A stretch of DNA of 7,976 nt from Bacteroidales bacterium (GTDB lineage Bacteria; Bacteroidota; Bacteroidia; Bacteroidales; VadinHA17), in contig JAAZAP010000039.1 of NCBI GenBank assembly GCA_012514255.1, forward strand, positions 1 to 7,976, given 5' to 3'. Of the stretch, positions 4,211-7,976 are shown one piece after another. The position numbers and the translations under genes were made by a program. Below the pieces are notes generated by a model, which searched no databases, had not been told where the DNA came from, and worked only from the letters and a program-made list of their open reading frames with translations. Position 1 is the first letter of the stretch. Each line of letters starts with the position of its first letter.

Positions 4211-5248
4211 ATGTCATTTGATCTTCTTACAACTGTAGAGACAGGGGGTTGCTCGGCAAAAATACCCCCAAGGCAGCTCGAGGAGCTGCTAAAGGACCTG
4301 CCTCTTCCTGTTGATCCACGGATACTTGTTGATATTTCAACTCATGATGACGCCGGGGTTTATAAAGTCAATGACGAGATTGCACTGGTTCTTACAACCG
4401 ACTTCTTCCCGCCACTTGTGAGCGATGGCTATGAATTTGGACTGATTGCCGCAACAAACACAATAAGTGATATTTATGCCATGGGCGCGACTCCCCTGGT
4501 GGCGCTCAATATCATGATGTTCCCTTCGGCACGCATCCCCATGGAGGTTTACAGGGAGATACTGAGGGGAGGAAATGACAAGGCGAAGGAGGCTGGAGTC
4601 AGCATCATCGGCGGTCATACTATTGATGATTATCCCCCAAAATACGGCCTGGCAGTTATCGGCACTGTCCACCCTGAAAAAGTAATTACCAATGCCGGGG
4701 TGAGGGAGGGGGATGAGCTCATCCTCACCAAACCGCTGGGGACAGGGATCATCCTTGCCGGGCACCGGTTGAAGATGACCACGCCCGGGCAGCTTGAGGG
4801 TGCTGTCAAGCTGATGAAACAGCTCAACGCCGCTGGCGCAACGCTCATGAAGAAGTACAGTATCAGGGGCGCCACAGACATCACCGGGTTTGGGCTGGCG
4901 GGCCATGCCCTGAAGATGGCACGTGCCTCAGGCGTCACAATTGAACTTGATATGAAGAGTATTCCGTTGCTCGACGGCACATACACCCTGGCAGAGCAGG
5001 GATGCATCCCCGGAGCTGCCTTCCGCAACCTTGATTACACTGAGAGGGAGATCCGTTTTACGGACGGACTCGACTACAGTCTCAGGATGATTGCCCATGA
5101 TGCACAGACATCGGGTGGATTGCTGATGGCTGTGGCGCCTGAGAAGTCCGGTGAGATACTGCGTGAACTGCACTCAGCAGGCCACCCTGAGGCGGCAGTC
5201 ATTGGAAAAGCAGTCACCAGGGAAGAAGCTCCACTGATACTCGGCTGA
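4211..5248 (+). CDS. selD: Selenide, water dikinase (selenophosphate synthase)
   Basis: SelD makes selenophosphate from selenide and ATP, the selenium donor for selenocysteine, selenouridine tRNA and some selenium cofactors. The protein has 345 residues, close to the E. coli enzyme. The active-site segment TGGCSAKIPP holds Cys14 and Lys17, corresponding to the essential Cys17 and Lys20 of E. coli; the second, dispensable E. coli Cys19 is Ala here. Cys14 is an ordinary TGC codon, not a selenocysteine TGA. Metal and ATP motifs are present: HDDAGVY (Asp46-Asp47), TTDFF (Asp64), ISDI (Asp87), GGHTID (134-139), ATDITGFGL (Asp223) and DAQTSGG (297-303). An ATG at 4163 is in frame, but 4211 is preferred because it places the catalytic Cys at the usual distance from the N-terminus. 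The gene lies downstream of yedF and is convergent with the kinase gene, with 39 bases between the stops and no clear terminator there. Confidence 0.95.
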   Translation: MSFDLLTTVETGGCSAKIPPRQLEELLKDLPLPVDPRILVDISTHDDAGVYKVNDEIALVLTTDFFPPLVSDGYEFGLIAATNTISDIYAMGATPLVALNIMMFPSARIPMEVYREILRGGNDKAKEAGVSIIGGHTIDDYPPKYGLAVIGTVHPEKVITNAGVREGDELILTKPLGTGIILAGHRLKMTTPGQLEGAVKLMKQLNAAGATLMKKYSIRGATDITGFGLAGHALKMARASGVTIELDMKSIPLLDGTYTLAEQGCIPGAAFRNLDYTEREIRFTDGLDYSLRMIAHDAQTSGGLLMAVAPEKSGEILRELHSAGHPEAAVIGKAVTREEAPLILG

Positions 5249-5287
5249 CAGGGTGCAACGACAGGTGCTGGTGTAATCCGCCTGATC

Positions 5288-7057
5288 CTATTCGGGCAAT
5301 GAGAAGATGAACTCCGCCCCGCCACCTGGATGGGTACGGACGGAGATCTCACCCTTGTGCAGAAGGATGGCATTCTTAACAATTGCCAGTCCCAGTCCCG
5401 TTCCCCCGCTCTTGCGTGAACGCCCGTCGTCAATCCTGTAAAACCGCTCGAAGATCCTTGCCTGGTGCTCCTCGGGGATACCAATGCCGTTGTCGGCAAA
5501 GGAGAAAGTCCGGAATCCTGGCTCACCAGGGATAGTCCTTACAGTAACGGTGACATTCTCACCGGCATAGGTTATGGCGTTCTCAAGCAGGTTCTGGAAG
5601 ACCGAGACGATGAGTGACCTGTTGCCATTGACCATGGTGCCCGGTTCAACTGCTATCTCAACCTTCATCTGTTTCCTGTTGAGGTCAGTCATCAGATTGT
5701 CACGCACCTCCTTCACCACCACTGCAACATCAAACTCTTCATACGGGAACTGGTTTCCGGTCTCATCAAGCTTGTTCAGCGTAACAATATCATTGATCAG
5801 GTCTGTCAGGCGTGTTGATTGTGCCAGTGCCTTGTCAAGGAAATGGTTTCTCTTCTCTTCATCAAGCTCCTTATTTACAAGGAGGGTCTCCAGGTACCCT
5901 CTCACCGAGGCGATCGGGGTCTTGAGCTCATGGGCTATGTTTGATGTCATCTGCTGACGCATAGCCTTGCTCTGTTCGGTCTGCGTTATGTCAGTGATGA
6001 CTATCTCGAAACTGTCATCATTGAAAAGGATGCACCTGACGGCAAAATGCCTGCCTCCCTTTTCCATCCGCAGCTCTGTTGATGGATTCTCCTGTTTCCG
6101 TACAGGTTTGTTCTGGTTGGCATCAAGGAATGATTTGATGCCGTCAAAGAGGGGATGATCAATGAATCCTTCGGCGGTGAGTGAATGCTCGCCGGTCAGG
6201 GCGTTAAAGAACACAATGAAATGGCTGTTTGACAACTCTTCTGTCCTGTCAGCAGAGAAAAACGCCACACCCTCATTCAGTACATGAAGGTGCCTGAAGA
6301 GTTTCTCCTTGTGAAGCTTCAGCTCTGTAGTGTTGCGTGCCAGGTTGTTATATATCCTGACTATCTCCTTGCCTGTCTCCCCAACTTCATTCTTCGGGAA
6401 TATTATTGATGGATCATTCCCTTCGCCTCGACGCATCCTGGCTGCAAAGTCGCGCAGCATTGTTATGCTCTTTCCCATCCTGCGGGTGACGGCTGCAAGA
6501 AGGGCCCAGATGCCGGCAAAGACCACTGCCATGAAGAGTAGGAATACCTTTTCCCGCTTCAGGAATCCCGTGATGTTTATGTTGTATTCCTCGGCAAGCC
6601 TTACATAGTGGGTGTTATAGTACCTCGAGAGGTAGTAATAGTCCTTGCCGGTGGACTCTGAGTGGCGAACGGCAGTACCATAGGGGGAGTAAAGCGATTT
6701 TCCCACCTCGGGCCTGGACAGATGGCTCTCCATCTCCGACCAGTTGTCCATGGAGCTGTCATAAAGTATGCTTCCGTCAATTGCAATGACGGTGATTCGC
6801 AGGTCAGGCACTGGTATCAGGTTGAAGATAGAATCTATCAGCCCGTAATTTCCCGTTTCGCTCAGTGAGTTGACCCTCATGTAGTTGTCAACCAGCTGGG
6901 TCATGTCATTCAGCCTGCCGTCGAGTGCAGCTATCCTTATCTCCTTTTCCCGGTGGTACTGGAATGCCAGTATAAGCACCGTAAAGAGGAGGAAGATGCC
7001 AAAATAGTAGAGGAAAAGTCTGCGTCTGAAGCTTATTTGTTGTGTCATATGACTCAT
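5288..7057 (-). CDS. Membrane sensor histidine kinase with PAS-like domain
   Basis: A 589-residue kinase of the PhoR-like class. A first membrane segment (about 14-33), an extracytoplasmic region (about 34-168) and a second membrane segment (about 171-190) are followed by a HAMP-like linker to about 245. A PAS-like region spans about 252-358. The kinase core is complete: H-box His376 in NIAHELKTP, N-box NLLENA (489-494), G1 DNGIGIP (522-528), F-box ERFYRID (537-543) and G2 GGTGLGLAIVKN (551-562). It should autophosphorylate on His376 and pass phosphate to the response regulator encoded just upstream; the two genes are 3 bases apart, so they form one operon. The stimulus is unknown, as the periplasmic part matches nothing I recognise. 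Met4 (7048) is an alternative start. Confidence 0.93.
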   Translation of the reverse strand: MSHMTQQISFRRRLFLYYFGIFLLFTVLILAFQYHREKEIRIAALDGRLNDMTQLVDNYMRVNSLSETGNYGLIDSIFNLIPVPDLRITVIAIDGSILYDSSMDNWSEMESHLSRPEVGKSLYSPYGTAVRHSESTGKDYYYLSRYYNTHYVRLAEEYNINITGFLKREKVFLLFMAVVFAGIWALLAAVTRRMGKSITMLRDFAARMRRGEGNDPSIIFPKNEVGETGKEIVRIYNNLARNTTELKLHKEKLFRHLHVLNEGVAFFSADRTEELSNSHFIVFFNALTGEHSLTAEGFIDHPLFDGIKSFLDANQNKPVRKQENPSTELRMEKGGRHFAVRCILFNDDSFEIVITDITQTEQSKAMRQQMTSNIAHELKTPIASVRGYLETLLVNKELDEEKRNHFLDKALAQSTRLTDLINDIVTLNKLDETGNQFPYEEFDVAVVVKEVRDNLMTDLNRKQMKVEIAVEPGTMVNGNRSLIVSVFQNLLENAITYAGENVTVTVRTIPGEPGFRTFSFADNGIGIPEEHQARIFERFYRIDDGRSRKSGGTGLGLAIVKNAILLHKGEISVRTHPGGGAEFIFSLPE

Positions 7058-7060
7058 TTT

Positions 7061-7738
7061 TCATTCACCTAAATAGTAACCGTAACCAGACTTGTTTCTT
7101 ATCATGTTGCCCCTGTTGCCCAGCTTCTTGCGGATGCGGGCAATGGTGACATCCACGGTACGGTCAGTGACTATCACGTCATCACCCCATACCCGCGCCA
7201 GTATTTCATGCCTGGGAAAGATCCTGCCTTCATTGCGGATGAGAAGGGAGAGGATATCATATTCCTTGCGGGTCAGCTGAAGGGGTTTGCCCTCGGAGAG
7301 GATCAGATTGTTTTCAGTGTCAACCATGAAGGAACCGGCCACGGTCTCAATGGTCACCTGAGATGGGGCCGAGCGGCGCAGAATAGCTTTTACCCTTGCC
7401 ATCAGCTCCCTGACACTGAAGGGTTTGGCCAGGTAATCGTCGGCCCCGATATTAAAGCCGGTGATCCTGTCATTTTCTGTGTCCCTGGCTGTGAGGAAGA
7501 TGATGGGGGTGGTCAGGTCCATCTCCTTCCTGATCTTCTCTGCCAGGCGGAAGCCTGATACCTGGCCCATCATCACGTCGAGGATAAAGAGATCATAGAT
7601 GGCGAGGTTTTTCCTTATCGCCTCCTCGGCAGAAAGGCATGTGTCAACGGTGTATCCCTCACCCTCGAGGTTGAATGAGAGGATCTCGAGGATGGGCTCC
7701 TCGTCATCAACAGCCAGTATTTTGCGTTTTACGTTCAT
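7061..7738 (-). CDS. OmpR/PhoB-family response regulator
   Basis: A 225-residue DNA-binding regulator. The receiver domain (about 5-120) carries the acidic pair Asp11-Asp12, phospho-acceptor Asp54 in FILDVMMG, Thr83 in FLTA and Lys105 in LAKP, all the residues needed for phosphorylation switching. A winged helix-turn-helix of the OmpR type follows (about 128-224), with LTRKEYDILSLL at 155-166, the recognition region VTDRTVDVTIARIRKKLG at 190-207 and the wing SGYGYYLG at 217-224. Its partner is the histidine kinase encoded 3 bases downstream. Its target genes are not evident. The start codon abuts repeat copy 2, with a hairpin 10 bases upstream of the ATG. I find no TAnnTTTG box between the ATG and the end of the repeat, so the promoter is either inside the element in another form or beyond it. 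Confidence 0.93.
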   Translation of the reverse strand: MNVKRKILAVDDEEPILEILSFNLEGEGYTVDTCLSAEEAIRKNLAIYDLFILDVMMGQVSGFRLAEKIRKEMDLTTPIIFLTARDTENDRITGFNIGADDYLAKPFSVRELMARVKAILRRSAPSQVTIETVAGSFMVDTENNLILSEGKPLQLTRKEYDILSLLIRNEGRIFPRHEILARVWGDDVIVTDRTVDVTIARIRKKLGNRGNMIRNKSGYGYYLGE

Positions 7739-7763
7739 ACAATTCTTGATGGTCTACGACCAT
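7734..7763 (+). repeat. Hairpin unit 2A, abutting the regulator start codon
   Basis: The unit reads TTCATACAATTCTTG then ATGGTC-TAC-GACCAT (7749-7763). Compared with the other three units it has one extra A at 7737, which on the minus strand makes the ATG start codon of the regulator (TTGTAGAAC in the others, TTGTATGAAC here). A G at 7748 lets the stem extend to 7 bp with C7764. Confidence 0.65.
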
Positions 7764-7783
7764 CTGTGGCATGTAACCATTTG

Positions 7784-7812
7784 TTCTACAATTCTTTATG
7801 GTCTACGACCAT
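7784..7812 (+). repeat. Hairpin unit 2B
   Basis: Identical over 29 bases to unit 1A at 1830-1858, including the stem ATGGTC-TAC-GACCAT at 7798-7812. It sits 17 bases before the 58-base palindrome. Confidence 0.75.
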
Positions 7813-7829
7813 TTCCACTACTGCCAACT

Positions 7830-7887
7830 GTCCCGATCCGATTTATCGGATCGAGGATCCTCGATCCAGACATGTCTGGATCGGGAC
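7830..7887. repeat. 58-base nested palindrome (cloverleaf-capable), copy 2
   Basis: Identical at all 58 positions to copy 1. The outer stem is 7830-7837 with 7880-7887, and the arms are at 7838-7849, 7850-7865 and 7866-7879. The flanking bases on both sides differ from copy 1, which marks the 58 bases as the conserved unit. Confidence 0.85.
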
Positions 7888-7889
7888 CT

Positions 7890-7910
7890 ACTGCCTACTG
7901 CCTACTGATT
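7890..7910 (+). repeat. Heptamer array of copy 2
   Basis: Two perfect ACTGCCT units and a decayed third (ACTGATT) directly follow the cloverleaf block, as in copy 1. A minus-strand TAG in the array (7902-7904) would end any frame entering from the right in that register. Confidence 0.6.
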
Positions 7911-7976
7911 CATTCCCCCTTCCCAATCCCCGTATGCCTGATATCCGTTCCCTGAAGGGAGTATATTGATGCTTCC
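7902..7976 (-). CDS. Possible 3' end of a further minus-strand gene
   Basis: One minus-strand frame is open for 24 codons from the right edge and ends at a TAG at 7902-7904 inside the heptamer array, mirroring how the hydrolase gene ends in copy 1. The peptide ends YGDWEGGMNQ and is not recognised. The other two minus frames are also open over most of this stretch, so the choice of frame rests only on the analogy. An ATG at 7969 on the plus strand, preceded by AAGGGAG, could instead start a rightward gene. Confidence 0.2.
   Translation of the reverse strand, partial: GSINILPSGNGYQAYGDWEGGMNQ

Larger units (their letters stand above)
7734..7910. repeat. Composite palindromic element, copy 2 (upstream of the response regulator)
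   Basis: Same order and orientation as copy 1: two 29/30-base hairpin units 20 bases apart (7734-7763 and 7784-7812), a 17-base spacer containing CTACTGCC, the identical 58-base nested palindrome, and heptamers. It lacks a heptamer array on its left side; homology there stops at or within the regulator's start codon. The linkers differ clearly from copy 1, while the palindromic parts are conserved, which suggests selection on structure or recent gene-conversion-like homogenisation. Transcription into the regulator from outside would have to cross it. Confidence 0.8.

Noticed and set aside
4251..4253. Selenocysteine at the SelD active site
   Set aside because: The codon is TGC (cysteine), and the reading frame has no internal TGA.
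4337..4906. Long minus-strand open frame inside selD (189 codons)
   Set aside because: It is fully antisense to a well-conserved enzyme gene and its translation resembles no known family.
7905..7976. Type IX secretion C-terminal tail read in a second minus-strand frame (contains IYSLQG)
   Set aside because: The frame ends about 20 codons from the edge, too short after that motif for the usual sorting domain, and the typical ending is absent.

Overview
The window looks like part of a chromosome from a Bacteroidetes bacterium, probably Bacteroidales-like. The evidence is an AMP nucleosidase of the short Bacteroidetes type, a stand-alone HsdR_N-like protein characteristic of that phylum, several perfect matches to the Bacteroidetes -7 promoter box (TAnnTTTG), and little use of Shine-Dalgarno sites. 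No ribosomal or other marker gene is present to fix the genus.

Layout from left to right: the 5' part of an AMP nucleosidase gene (amn, minus strand) runs off the left edge. Divergent from it is a two-gene plus-strand unit. It encodes a small PD-(D/E)XK (HsdR N-terminal-like) protein and, in a 4-base ATGA overlap, a MutT-like Nudix hydrolase fused to a HEAT-like helical domain. A repeat-rich intergenic stretch (copy 1 of a composite palindromic element) separates this unit from a convergent secreted alpha/beta hydrolase gene (minus). Back to back with the hydrolase is a plus-strand selenium unit, yedF then selD. Convergent with selD is a two-component operon on the minus strand, an OmpR/PhoB-type response regulator followed 3 bases later by a membrane histidine kinase. 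A second copy of the composite element lies directly against the regulator's start codon, and the last ~70 bases are ambiguous.

Functional links: yedF-selD is a recognisable selenium-handling pair, SelD making selenophosphate and YedF being a TusA/DsrE-like protein of unproven role. The regulator and kinase form a complete phosphorelay with unknown stimulus. The Nudix and nuclease-like proteins appear to be co-translated, but their joint role is unknown.

The most unusual feature is the composite element. It occurs twice in the same orientation about 5.9 kb apart. Each copy has two tandem 29-base hairpin units 20 bases apart, then a 58-base block made of nested palindromes that can fold into a four-way cloverleaf, then ACTGCCT-type heptamer repeats. 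The 58-base block is identical in both copies while the linkers differ. One hairpin differs from the other three by a pair-preserving double change. I do not recognise this element as a named family.
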